64,000 bases of DNA. It comes from Stenotrophomonas_A sp035629025. GTDB lineage: Bacteria; Pseudomonadota; Gammaproteobacteria; Xanthomonadales; Xanthomonadaceae. Under the pieces are notes generated by a model. It ran no database searches, had not been told where the DNA came from, and saw only the letters and a program-made list of their open reading frames with translations. The stretch covers positions 29,540 through 93,539 of the forward strand of contig DASPIU010000040.1 in NCBI GenBank assembly GCA_035629025.1, read 5' to 3'. The translations under genes and the position numbers were made by a program. Positions within the stretch are counted from its first letter, which is position 1. Each line of letters begins with the position of its first letter. This document shows positions 33,357-41,589 of the stretch, one piece after another.

Positions 33357-34937
33357 ATGCAAGCAAGGCTCGACCAGCTCTGGCAAGAAGGCCAGGCCCA
33401 TGAAGGCAGCGGCGACTTCGGCGCCGCGCACCAGGCGTATGCCGCGATCCTCGCGCTGCACGCCCAGCACATTCCCGCGCTGCTGCGGCTGTCGCGCTTC
33501 GCGCAGGACGCCGACCAGTATCGCCAGGCCCACCAGTGCGCCCTGCGCGCCGCCGATGCCGCGCGCCTGGGCGGCAGCAGCCGTCACCTGGCCCATGTCA
33601 CCCGGCGCCTGCTGGATTTTTCCGAGGAAGCCGAAGTGGCCTCCGTCGTTCTCGGCGCCGACCTGCACGACCCGCAGGTGCTGCGGCAATCGCCGGCGCT
33701 GCTGCAGCACTTGTGGCTGGCCGGGCGCTACGAGGATGCGCTGCGCATGCTCGATGCGATCGAGCCACGCACCGGCACCCACCCGCTGTTGCGCTTTACC
33801 CGCGGACAGTTGCACCAGTACCTGGGTCAGCTCGATACCGCTGCCGATTGCTATGAGCAGGCCTTGGCGCTGGACCCGAACCAGGCCGACGTGCACTGGG
33901 CCATTGCCAAGTTGCGGCCCGAGGGCAGCCCCGCGCGCGTCGGCCGCCTGCAACGCGCACTGGCCGCGGCGCGATCGGAAGCCGACCGCGCGCAACTGCT
34001 CTACGCCCTCTTCCACGAACTGGACGCCGCCGACGAGCGCGCGCCGGCCTGGGCCGCCCTGGCCGAAGGCGCGGCGATCATGGCGCGCCTGCTCGATGCT
34101 CATGGCGGCGACCAGCGCGGCGCGCGTGCGCGCGCCAATGCCCGGGCGCTGATGGCCGGCGCGCTGCCACCGGCGCCGCCGATCACCCAGGCCGCGCAGC
34201 CACGTCCGATCTTCATCCTCGGCCTGCCGCGTTCCGGTACCACCTTGCTCGACCGCATGCTCGGCAATCATGGCTGGGTCACCAGCGCTGGCGAGCGCAA
34301 CGACCTGGTCGCCGCCGCCAGCGAAGGGTCCGGCCAGTTTTACAGCGGCCTGTGCCACTGCGCCGATCCGCAGGCGTTTCTCGCCAGCCAGGACATGCAG
34401 GGCATCGGCCACGGCTACCTGCAGCGCCTGCGCCGCGCCGCGCCGGCCACCGCCGCGGCCATCGACAAGCACCCGCGCAATCTGTACGAAGTGCCGCTGA
34501 TCCTGGCCGCGCTGCCGCAGGCGCGCATTCTCTGCGTGCGCCGCGAGCCGATGGACGTGGCCTTCTCCAACTTCAAGGAACTGTTCCAGGGCGGCGCCTA
34601 CGCCTACAGCTACGCCTTCGGCACGCTGGCCGATGAAGTCGCCCTCGCGCAGCGCTGGATGGACCATTGGCAGGCACAGGCGCCGGCCTCGGTACGCGTG
34701 GTGGACTATCGTGCACTGGTGGAAGACACCGAAGCCACGCTTGCCCCGCTGCTGGAGTTCCTGCAACTGCCGCCATGGCCGGGCCTGGCGCAGCCCGAAC
34801 GCAATGCCGCGCCGGTCAGCACCGCCAGCAGCGCACAGGTGCGCGCGCCCGTGCATCGCCGCGCACTCGGCGCGTGGCAGCGCTATGCCGAACCGCTGGC
34901 GCCGCTGGCCGCGCGCCTGCAAGGCGGCCAGGCATGA
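33357..34937 (+). CDS. TPR-repeat sulfotransferase (first of tandem pair)
   Basis: The 526-residue protein has no signal peptide. Residues 1-270 are tetratricopeptide-like helices (FGAAHQAYAAILALHAQHIP, GQLDTAADCYEQALALDPNQ). Residues 283-510 form a PAPS-dependent sulfotransferase domain: the 5'-phosphosulfate loop FILGLPRSGTTLLDRML at about 286-302, then AIDKHPRNLYEVPLILAALP and ILCVRREPMDVAFSNFKELF, the 3'-phosphate-binding Arg/Ser motif. Such proteins transfer sulfate to hydroxyls; relatives include tyrosylprotein sulfotransferases, but the acceptor here is unknown. The stop overlaps the next start as ATGA. It lies 96 bp after an Oar-like receptor. Confidence 0.85.
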   Translation: MQARLDQLWQEGQAHEGSGDFGAAHQAYAAILALHAQHIPALLRLSRFAQDADQYRQAHQCALRAADAARLGGSSRHLAHVTRRLLDFSEEAEVASVVLGADLHDPQVLRQSPALLQHLWLAGRYEDALRMLDAIEPRTGTHPLLRFTRGQLHQYLGQLDTAADCYEQALALDPNQADVHWAIAKLRPEGSPARVGRLQRALAAARSEADRAQLLYALFHELDAADERAPAWAALAEGAAIMARLLDAHGGDQRGARARANARALMAGALPPAPPITQAAQPRPIFILGLPRSGTTLLDRMLGNHGWVTSAGERNDLVAAASEGSGQFYSGLCHCADPQAFLASQDMQGIGHGYLQRLRRAAPATAAAIDKHPRNLYEVPLILAALPQARILCVRREPMDVAFSNFKELFQGGAYAYSYAFGTLADEVALAQRWMDHWQAQAPASVRVVDYRALVEDTEATLAPLLEFLQLPPWPGLAQPERNAAPVSTASSAQVRAPVHRRALGAWQRYAEPLAPLAARLQGGQA

Positions 34938-36511
34938 GCAGCACCGCGGCGGCTACCCGCATCGCCGCGCTGAGCGCCCAGGCCGAGCAGTACGCGGCCC
35001 AGGGTGGGTTTGCCCAGGCCATTGCCTGCCACGAGACCGTGCTGGCGCTGGCGCCAGGGCGCGTGGCCAGCCTGCTCGAACTGTCCTATCTGCATTCGCT
35101 GGCCGGCCATTACCGTGCCGCCGAGGACTACATCCTGCGCGCCCACCACAGCGCCGAGGCCAGCGCGGCGCAGCGGGTGCAGATGATCGCGCGGCTGCGT
35201 ACCTTCAATGCCATACCGGCATTGCGCGAAGCCCTGCAGCGCATCGGCCCGCCTTCGCGAATGCCGGTGCCAGCCCTGATCACCGCCGCCTCGCACCTGA
35301 CCTACGCCAACCTGCCCGAGCAGGCGATCGTCTACCTGGACGAAGCGCGGCGCGCCGATCCGGACTATCCGCCCACGCTGCTGGCCAGGGCGCAGGTGCT
35401 GATGTACCTGGGCCGCTTCGACGACGCCGAGCAGGACGTGGTGCGCGCGCAGCGACGCGCGCCGGAAATCGCCCAGAGCTACTGGCTGCGCGCCACGCTG
35501 TCGCGGCAGACGCCCGAACGCAATGGCGCCCAGGCCATCCGCCGCGAACTGGGCCGGCCCGGACGCAGCGCGGCCGACAACGCGCTGCTGGAATTCGCGC
35601 TGCACAAGACACTGGATGATCTCGGCGATTTCGACGGCGCCTGGCAGGCCCTGCTGCGCGGCTGCGCGCACAAGCGCGGCACGCTGGACTACGATGCCGC
35701 GCGCACCCGGCAATTGTTCGATGCATTGCAGGCGCTGCCGCCGCTGGCGTCCTCGGCTCCGGCCGAGATATCGGACCACAGCGCACGTCCACTGTTCATC
35801 GTCGGCATGCATCGCTCCGGCACCACCTTGCTCGAGCAGATGCTGTGCGGCTCGAACCAGGTAAAGGGCATCGGCGAGCTCTACGACTTCACCAGCGCGA
35901 TGCGCCACGCCACCGACCACCACTGCCGCGGCGTGCTGGACGAAGAGATCGTGCGCCGCGCCGGCGCGATCGATCTTGCCGTGGCCGGCCAGCGCTACCT
36001 GCGCAGTACGGCGTGGCGGGTCGACGGGCAGGCCTGCTTCACCGACAAGCTGCCCTCCAACTTCCTCAACCTCGGCTTCATTGCCGCGGCACTGCCGCAG
36101 GCAAGGATCCTGCACATGGTGCGCGACCCGGTCGAGACCTGCTTCTCCAACCTGCGCGAGCTGTTCTCCGAAGCCAATCCCTACAGTTACGACCTGCATG
36201 AGCTCGGCCAGTACCACCGCCTGTATCAGCGCCTGATGGCGCATTGGCATCAGCGTCTGCCTGGCCGCGTCCTCGATGTGTCCTACGCGCGCCTGCTGCG
36301 CGAACCCGAGGCGGTGATGCGCGAAGTCGCCGCGTTCTGCGGCATCGACTACGCCCCGGCCATGCTCAGCACCCAAGGCAGGCAACGCGGCGTGGTCACG
36401 GCCAGCGCCGTGCAGGTGCGCGCCACGCCGAAGCTGCAGGAACAACCGAAGTGGGCGCCCTATGCGGCCGGCTTGCAGCCGCTGATGGCAGCGTTGGACA
36501 GCGTGAGTTAG
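34934..36511 (+). CDS. TPR-repeat sulfotransferase (second of tandem pair)
   Basis: The 525-residue protein has the same architecture and almost the same length as its upstream neighbour. TPR-like helices fill residues 1-260 (GGFAQAIACHETVLALAPGR, LGRFDDAEQDVVRAQRRAPE). The sulfotransferase domain begins FIVGMHRSGTTLLEQMLCGS at about 288, followed by FTDKLPSNFLNLGFIAAALP and ILHMVRDPVETCFSNLRELF. The two differ enough in sequence to suggest an old duplication with distinct acceptors or a heteromeric enzyme. The start codon overlaps the previous stop (ATGA), so they are translationally coupled. Confidence 0.85.
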   Translation: MSSTAAATRIAALSAQAEQYAAQGGFAQAIACHETVLALAPGRVASLLELSYLHSLAGHYRAAEDYILRAHHSAEASAAQRVQMIARLRTFNAIPALREALQRIGPPSRMPVPALITAASHLTYANLPEQAIVYLDEARRADPDYPPTLLARAQVLMYLGRFDDAEQDVVRAQRRAPEIAQSYWLRATLSRQTPERNGAQAIRRELGRPGRSAADNALLEFALHKTLDDLGDFDGAWQALLRGCAHKRGTLDYDAARTRQLFDALQALPPLASSAPAEISDHSARPLFIVGMHRSGTTLLEQMLCGSNQVKGIGELYDFTSAMRHATDHHCRGVLDEEIVRRAGAIDLAVAGQRYLRSTAWRVDGQACFTDKLPSNFLNLGFIAAALPQARILHMVRDPVETCFSNLRELFSEANPYSYDLHELGQYHRLYQRLMAHWHQRLPGRVLDVSYARLLREPEAVMREVAAFCGIDYAPAMLSTQGRQRGVVTASAVQVRATPKLQEQPKWAPYAAGLQPLMAALDSVS

Positions 36512-36605
36512 CCCCGATCAAGCTTCATGAACCTTTACACCAGCGCAACATGAACGGTGCGCATTAAGTAATTCTTCACTACTCAATCACCTGAAAAAAA
36601 CCAAA

Positions 36606-36651
36606 TTCGGCAAGGTCGGTTCCCCCTCCCGACATATTTGCCGAGTTTTTT
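36606..36651 (+). terminator. Terminator-like hairpin in the leader of the second TonB receptor
   Basis: TTCGGCAA pairs with TTGCCGAG, an inner GTCGG pairs with CCGAC, and TTTTTT follows. It ends 22 nt before the receptor GTG and 11 nt before its Shine-Dalgarno. It either ends the sulfotransferase transcript or acts as an attenuator for the receptor. Confidence 0.7.
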
Positions 36652-36673
36652 CACTTTTTGTCAGGAGAGAGCC

Positions 36674-39472
36674 GTGATTCGCCACGCCACCACCACTCCC
36701 CCGCGCCGCCGTACGCCCCTGTTCGCTTCCCTGCTCGCCATCCTTGCCCCGAGCGCCGCGCTGCCCGCGCTCGCCCAGGAAGCGGCGACGAACCTGGACC
36801 GGATCACGGTCACCGGCTCCAACATCCCCCGCACCAACACCGAGACCCCGTCGCCAGTACAGGTGGTGACCCGCCAGGACATCGACCGCACCGGCAAGAC
36901 CACGGTAGCCGAGTACCTGCAGACGCTCACCGCCGACGGCTCTGGCTCCATTCCCAAGACCTTCGGCAACGGCTTTGCCGGCGGCGGCGCCGGCATCTCG
37001 CTGCGCGGCCTCGGCGCCGGCTCGACGCTGGTGCTGCTGAACGGGCGCCGCATGGCGACCTATGGCCTGGCCGATGACGGGCAGAAGGTCTTCACGGATC
37101 TGAGCACCATTCCGCTCGATGCCGTCGAGCGCGTGGAAGTGCTCAAGGACGGCGCCTCGGCGATCTACGGTTCGGACGCCATCGCCGGCGTGGTCAACAT
37201 CATCCTGCGCAGCGACTTCACCGGCGCCATCCTGCGTGGCTCCTACGGCATCTCCGAAGAAGGCGACGGCGACCAGAAGAAGGCCACGCTGACCGCCGGT
37301 ACCGGCAGCCTCGCCGAAGACGGCTGGAACGCGTTCTTCAGCCTGGATGTCGGCGAGTCCGACGCGATCAAGGTCTCCGACCGCCGCAACCGCGACTGGA
37401 TCGGCACCGGCGACCTGCGGCCGTGGGGCTACAGCGCCGGCGGCAGTCAGTTCCTCGGCGGCTCGATTACGGGCGGCGGCTCGGGCGGCGGCAACTCGCA
37501 GGTCGGCAGCGTGTTCGACCCGGCCACCGGCCTGCTGGTGTCGCTGCCCGGTTGCGACCAGCTCTCCAACGTGTCGCCGCAGGATGCCGGCGGCGGCTGC
37601 CTGTGGGACATGGCCAACTGGCGTGACCTGACGCCCGAGGAGAAGTACGCCAACGTGTTCGGCCGCGCCAGCTTCGCCGTGGGCGACAACGCCGAGATCT
37701 ACGTGGAAATGGGTTATTCAAAGAAGAAGACCACGTTCCGCAACACGCCCTCCAACGTGTCTGGCGCCTGGGGCTATCCCGGCGGGCCGGTCAACGCCAA
37801 CAGCGGCCCGGGTGCCACCGTGCTCGGCCCGGACCATCCGGACAACCCGTTCCCGGGCGAAGCCGTGCGCGTGCGCTACAACGCCGCCGATGTGGGCTCG
37901 CGCGTGACCAACAACACCAACGAGTTCATCCGCTTCCTGGCAGGCGTCAAGGGCACCTGGGGCGAGTGGGACTACGACACCGCCTACCTGCATTCGTCGA
38001 CCAGCCTGGTCAACAAGCGCAGCGGCTTCCTGCGCTACAGCGCGGTGCAGTGCGCGCTGAGCGATCCGGCCTGCCCGGGCGGCGTGTGGAATATCGGCCT
38101 GGGCTCGGACGCCAACCCGCAGAGCCTGTACGACTTCATCTCGCCGGAAATCCGCGCCTACGCGCGCTCCAGCCTGGACATGTTCGACTTCACTGCTTCG
38201 CGCGGGCTGGTTGACCTGGCCGGCGGCCCGTTGTCGATCGCCTTCGGCACCGAGTGGCGCCGCACCAAGAACTCGCTGACGCCGCAGAGCTACACCGACA
38301 TCGGCGACATCATCGGCCTCGGCTATTCGGCCTACGACGGCACGCAGAACGTGTATGCCGGCTACGTCGAGTTGAACGCGCCAGTGCTCGAGACCCTGGA
38401 ACTGAACGCCGCGGCGCGTTATGACAAGTACGAGAGCGGCGACGACGCGGTGAAGCCGAAGGTCGGCTTCAAGTGGAACCCGGTCGACTGGTTCGCCCTG
38501 CGCGGTACCTATGCCGAAGGCTTCCGCGCGCCGAACCCGGCCGAGAACGGCGATGGCGGCCTGGCCGCGTTCTCCAACGCGCTGGACCCGGTGCGCTGCC
38601 CGAACGGCACGCCGGCCCCGGGCGGCACCCAGGATGACTGCGGTCTGCAGCCGGTAGCGATCATCACCACGCCGAACCCGGACCTGACCCCGGAAGAGTC
38701 CAAGAGCTACAGCCTGGGCATCGTGTTGCAGCCGACCAGCACCACCTCGATCACCGTCGATGCGTGGCGCATCAAGCGCACCAACGAGATCGCCCAGGGC
38801 TCCACCGCCGACGCGATCGCCGCGGGCAACGTGCTGCGCGATACCGACCTGCTCAACGGCGTGCCGGGCACCGGCAGCATCCTGGCGATCAACACGCAGT
38901 ATGTGAACGCCAACTCGTCCAAGGTCGAGGGCATCGACACCGACATCCGCCAGGACATCCCGCTGGGTGCATACGGCGACCTGCGTCTGGACCTGCAGTG
39001 GAGCCACATCAGCAAGTTCGAGCGCACCGAGGGCGACACGACCCACGAGTACGCCGGCACCCACGGCAACTGCGACGTGACCAACTGCATTGGCACGCCG
39101 AAGGACCGCGTCAACTTCGGTGCGACGTGGAACTACAACGCCTGGTCGGTGAGCGGCATCGTCAACTACATCAGCTCGATGGACAACACGCCGGAGACCG
39201 GTGGTTCCAAGGAAGACACCTGCCTGAACTTCCGTGCCGACGGTTCCCCGGCCCCCGGCGATTGCACCCTGGCCTCGTTCACCACCTTCGACCTGTCCGC
39301 GAACTGGAAGGCGACCGACATCCTGGAGATCTTCGGCTCGGTGCAGAACGTGTTCGACCGCACCGCTCCGCTGGACCCGGCGACCTACGGCGCGATCAAC
39401 TACAACCCGCTGCATTTCAGCGGCGCGATCGGCCGCTACTTCACCGTGGGTGCAAAGGTGACCTGGAACTGA
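36674..39472 (+). CDS. TonB-dependent outer-membrane receptor
   Basis: The 932-residue protein has a signal peptide (LFASLLAILAPSAALPALAQ), a TonB-box-like segment (LDRITVTGSNI) and a plug with DIDRTGKTTVAEYLQTLTAD, ISLRGLGAGSTLVLLNGRRM and VEVLKDGASAIYGSDAIAGV. A large barrel contains GTYAEGFRAPNPAENG. It lacks the carboxypeptidase-like domain of the first receptor, so it is a different subtype, similar to receptors for peptides or complex glycans in Xanthomonadaceae. GTG at 36674 follows TCAGGAGAGAGCC, the same leader motif as the first receptor; an in-frame ATG at 36638 lies inside the hairpin. The last strand ends GAKVTWN, without the usual aromatic final residue. Confidence 0.9.
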   Translation: MIRHATTTPPRRRTPLFASLLAILAPSAALPALAQEAATNLDRITVTGSNIPRTNTETPSPVQVVTRQDIDRTGKTTVAEYLQTLTADGSGSIPKTFGNGFAGGGAGISLRGLGAGSTLVLLNGRRMATYGLADDGQKVFTDLSTIPLDAVERVEVLKDGASAIYGSDAIAGVVNIILRSDFTGAILRGSYGISEEGDGDQKKATLTAGTGSLAEDGWNAFFSLDVGESDAIKVSDRRNRDWIGTGDLRPWGYSAGGSQFLGGSITGGGSGGGNSQVGSVFDPATGLLVSLPGCDQLSNVSPQDAGGGCLWDMANWRDLTPEEKYANVFGRASFAVGDNAEIYVEMGYSKKKTTFRNTPSNVSGAWGYPGGPVNANSGPGATVLGPDHPDNPFPGEAVRVRYNAADVGSRVTNNTNEFIRFLAGVKGTWGEWDYDTAYLHSSTSLVNKRSGFLRYSAVQCALSDPACPGGVWNIGLGSDANPQSLYDFISPEIRAYARSSLDMFDFTASRGLVDLAGGPLSIAFGTEWRRTKNSLTPQSYTDIGDIIGLGYSAYDGTQNVYAGYVELNAPVLETLELNAAARYDKYESGDDAVKPKVGFKWNPVDWFALRGTYAEGFRAPNPAENGDGGLAAFSNALDPVRCPNGTPAPGGTQDDCGLQPVAIITTPNPDLTPEESKSYSLGIVLQPTSTTSITVDAWRIKRTNEIAQGSTADAIAAGNVLRDTDLLNGVPGTGSILAINTQYVNANSSKVEGIDTDIRQDIPLGAYGDLRLDLQWSHISKFERTEGDTTHEYAGTHGNCDVTNCIGTPKDRVNFGATWNYNAWSVSGIVNYISSMDNTPETGGSKEDTCLNFRADGSPAPGDCTLASFTTFDLSANWKATDILEIFGSVQNVFDRTAPLDPATYGAINYNPLHFSGAIGRYFTVGAKVTWN

Positions 39473-39504
39473 TCAGCGCCTGACCCTTCGTTAGCGATTC
39501 CTCC

Positions 39505-39534
39505 AGCCCGGGCAGAGATGCCCGGGCTTTTTTT
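39505..39534 (+). terminator. Rho-independent terminator after the second TonB receptor
   Basis: A 10-bp stem AGCCCGGGCA/TGCCCGGGCT with a GAGA loop is followed by seven T residues. It marks the end of the + strand accessory block. Confidence 0.93.
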
Positions 39535-39545
39535 GCCGGCTGTCT

Positions 39546-39621
39546 TGTAGGAGCGGCTTCAGCCGCGACTGCCATCTGCCAGATCGCGGCTTCGGTTGTC
39601 GCGGCTGAAGCCGCTCCTACA
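39546..39621. repeat. Inverted pair of GTAG REP hairpins
   Basis: A forward unit (39546-39569) and a reverse unit (39598-39621) are separated by 28 bp, forming a BIME-like pair. The 459-bp gap 39473-39931 has no gene: it holds a terminator for each flanking gene, this pair and palindromic element copy 3. Confidence 0.85.
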
Positions 39622-39706
39622 AGGTCACAGCCACCAGCGCTGCCAGCCATCAGCCATCAACAAGCCCGCGTCCCCGACCAGGCCGCTCTCCGATCCGCCG
39701 TCAGCG

Positions 39707-39830
39707 ATCTGTCGGGCAGTCGGGGGCGGGCCCTGCCAGGACCGTAGGCAACATGGATGTTGCCTACGAGACCCCAGGGACGGGTTTACGTCGTGTCCTG
39801 GCAGGGCCTGCCCCCGGCTGCCACGCACAG
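39707..39830 (+). repeat. Palindromic structured element, copy 3 (covarying)
   Basis: The outer arms 39721-39742 and 39795-39816 pair with a single G-T wobble. The inner stem CGTAGGCAACAT/ATGTTGCCTACG (39743-39768) has a sequence unrelated to that of copies 1 and 2 but the same length, position and GG loop. The unpaired stretch CCCCAGGGACGGGTTTACG is conserved. It is located after the TonB receptor, in the same orientation. Confidence 0.85.
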
Positions 39831-39885
39831 AACCATGCGAGCCCACCAACACCGCAGCCCACAAACCATCAGCCCAAAAAAACCC

Positions 39886-39908
39886 AAAAAAAAGCGGCCG
39901 CAGGCCGC
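39886..39908 (-). terminator. Rho-independent terminator after rlmH
   Basis: On the - strand, GCGGCC-TGC-GGCCGC is followed by eight T residues and, after GGG, seven more. It lies 23 nt past the rlmH stop codon. Confidence 0.9.
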
Positions 39909-39931
39909 AACAACAAAAAAACCAAACCCAT

Positions 39932-40402
39932 CTATCCCCGATGATAAGGATGATTAGCCAACACAGCCGCCGCCCGATACAACTGCTCCGCCACCAACAA
40001 CCGCACCAGCATGTGCGGCAACGTCAACGGCCCCAGCGACCACCGCTCATCGGCCACCTTCAGCACCTCGCCCGAGTGCCCTTCCGGCCCGCCGATCAGA
40101 AATGCCAGATCGCGCCCCAGCGTGCGCCAATGCGCCATCCGCTGCGCCAGCTGCTCCGAACTGTAGGGTTTGCCCGGCACGTCCAGCGCCACCACGTAGG
40201 GCTGCTTCGGCAACGCCGCCAACACCCGGCGGCCTTCGTCATCGATCGCCCGCTGCGCGTCGCGGCCCTTGCCGCGCAATCCCGGCTCGATCTCCACCAG
40301 CTCCAGCGGCAGCCAATGCGACAGCCGCTTCTGGTACTCGGCAAAACCCTGCGCCACCCACGCCGGCGCACGCTCGCCGGTGGCGATCAGCCGCGCCTTC
40401 AT
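39932..40402 (-). CDS. rlmH: 23S rRNA pseudouridine-1915 N3-methyltransferase
   Basis: The 156-residue SPOUT-class enzyme methylates pseudouridine 1915 in helix 69 of 23S rRNA on assembled 70S ribosomes. Landmarks are MKARLIATGERAPAWV at the N-terminus, VVALDVPGKPYSSEQLAQRM, and FLIGGPEGHSGEVLKVADER, the trefoil-knot SAM site. The C-terminal LPHMLVRLLVAEQLYRAAAV and NHPYHRG are nearly invariant in the family. It follows rsfS by 22 nt, as in most bacteria, and is the last gene of the block. Confidence 0.96.
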   Translation of the reverse strand: MKARLIATGERAPAWVAQGFAEYQKRLSHWLPLELVEIEPGLRGKGRDAQRAIDDEGRRVLAALPKQPYVVALDVPGKPYSSEQLAQRMAHWRTLGRDLAFLIGGPEGHSGEVLKVADERWSLGPLTLPHMLVRLLVAEQLYRAAAVLANHPYHRG

Positions 40403-40424
40403 CGCCGCGGCACCGCCGCCACGC

Positions 40425-40838
40425 TCACGCCTCTTCGGCTTCGTCGTCGAAATCGGCCGGGCGCTGGTCGCCTACCGTCCACAGCCGCTCCAGCGCGTAG
40501 AACTCGCGTACCCGCGGCAACATCACGTGGACGATCACATCGCCCAGATCCACAAGGATCCACTCAGCCTCGCGCTCGCCTTCCACGCCCAGCGGCATCA
40601 GATCCAGGCGCTTGGCGAACTTCACCACTTCATCGGCAATCGACTTGACGTGGCGCGTCGACGTACCCGACACCACCACCATGTAGTCGGCCACGCTTGA
40701 CTTGCCGCGTACGTCGATCTCGACCACCTCCTTGCCCTTGAGCTCCTCGATGGCCTCGCGCACGGTCGACAACAACACGGGCAGCGCCGGCGGCGGGGTG
40801 GGAATGCGGGTCTTGATGACTTGGGCTTGGCTGGTCAA
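40425..40838 (-). CDS. rsfS: Ribosomal silencing factor RsfS
   Basis: The 137-residue protein binds L14 on the 50S subunit and blocks subunit joining when nutrients are short. Family motifs are EELKGKEVVEIDVRGKSSVA followed by DYMVVVSGTSTRHVKSIADE, EAEWILVDLGDVIVHVMLP and REFYALERLW. The N-terminus is about 20 residues longer than E. coli RsfS and Pro-rich (TRIPTPPPALP), so an internal start is possible. A TATAAT box lies 28 nt upstream, suggesting an internal promoter in addition to transcription from nadD. Confidence 0.94.
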   Translation of the reverse strand: MTSQAQVIKTRIPTPPPALPVLLSTVREAIEELKGKEVVEIDVRGKSSVADYMVVVSGTSTRHVKSIADEVVKFAKRLDLMPLGVEGEREAEWILVDLGDVIVHVMLPRVREFYALERLWTVGDQRPADFDDEAEEA

Positions 40839-40865
40839 AGCGGACGACTCGAGGGGAATGCGCGA

Positions 40866-40871
40866 ATTATA
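40866..40871 (-). promoter_or_regulatory. Perfect -10 box (TATAAT) upstream of rsfS
   Basis: The - strand reads TGCCTATAATTCG, with a full -10 consensus 27 nt before the rsfS ATG in the 56-bp gap after nadD. No good -35 hexamer is visible at 17 bp, so strength is uncertain. Confidence 0.5.
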
Positions 40872-40894
40872 GGCAAACGCCGCCAGCGGCGCGT

Positions 40895-41578
40895 TCAGGT
40901 GCCGGAGCTGGCGTACAGGCCCTGCTCGGCGATATAGGCCGCAACCGGCGCCGGCACCAGCGCGCGCCAGTCAGCGCCTTCGGCAATGGCCGCGCGCACC
41001 TGGCTGGCCGATTCGGAGCGCAGCGGTTGGCGCAGGCGCCAGACCCGGCCGGCCGGGGTCTGGCTCAGCGCCGCGGCATCGTCGGCCCAGCGCGGCTGCG
41101 CCCAGGCCGCCAGGGCCGGCGCCAATGCCACGTCCAGCGGGCTGCCCGGGCGTTGCGCGACCACCAGATGCGCCAGCTCACCCAATTCCTGCCAGCGATG
41201 CCATTGCGGCAGGCCGGCGAAACTGTCGGCGCCGAGCAGCCAGGCGATCGGCCGCCGCGGGCCGCAGGCCTCGCGCAGGTCGTGCAAGGTGTCGTAGGTG
41301 TAGGACGGGCGGTCCTGGCGCTGTGCCCGGCGCAGCTCGCGCAGGTCCAATTGCAGGCCGGGCTCGCCGGCAATGGCCAGTTCGATCATGCGCGCACGCT
41401 GCGCCGCGTCGGCACCGGGCGGCGCGCGGTGTGGCGGGTCGGCGGCAGGGATCAGCCGCACCGGCACCTGCAACGCATCGCGGGCGGCACGGGCGATAGC
41501 CAGGTGGCCCGCATGGATCGGGTCGAACGTGCCGCCGTAGCACAGCAGCAGCCCCTCATCGGCGTAGGCGGCACTCAT
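40895..41578 (-). CDS. nadD: Nicotinate-nucleotide adenylyltransferase
   Basis: The 227-residue enzyme converts nicotinate mononucleotide and ATP to deamido-NAD in NAD biosynthesis. The nucleotidyltransferase motif GGTFDPIHAGHLAIAR lies at the start. RLIPAADPPHRAPPGADAAQ is the nicotinate-binding loop, DRPSYTYDTLHDLRE follows, and IAWLLGADSFAGLPQWHRWQ is the conserved central segment. The C-terminal ISSTxxR position is represented by RSESASQVRAAI. It sits 11 nt after holA and before rsfS, a widespread arrangement. Confidence 0.95.
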   Translation of the reverse strand: MSAAYADEGLLLCYGGTFDPIHAGHLAIARAARDALQVPVRLIPAADPPHRAPPGADAAQRARMIELAIAGEPGLQLDLRELRRAQRQDRPSYTYDTLHDLREACGPRRPIAWLLGADSFAGLPQWHRWQELGELAHLVVAQRPGSPLDVALAPALAAWAQPRWADDAAALSQTPAGRVWRLRQPLRSESASQVRAAIAEGADWRALVPAPVAAYIAEQGLYASSGT

Positions 41579-41589
41579 CCCTTGCGGGC

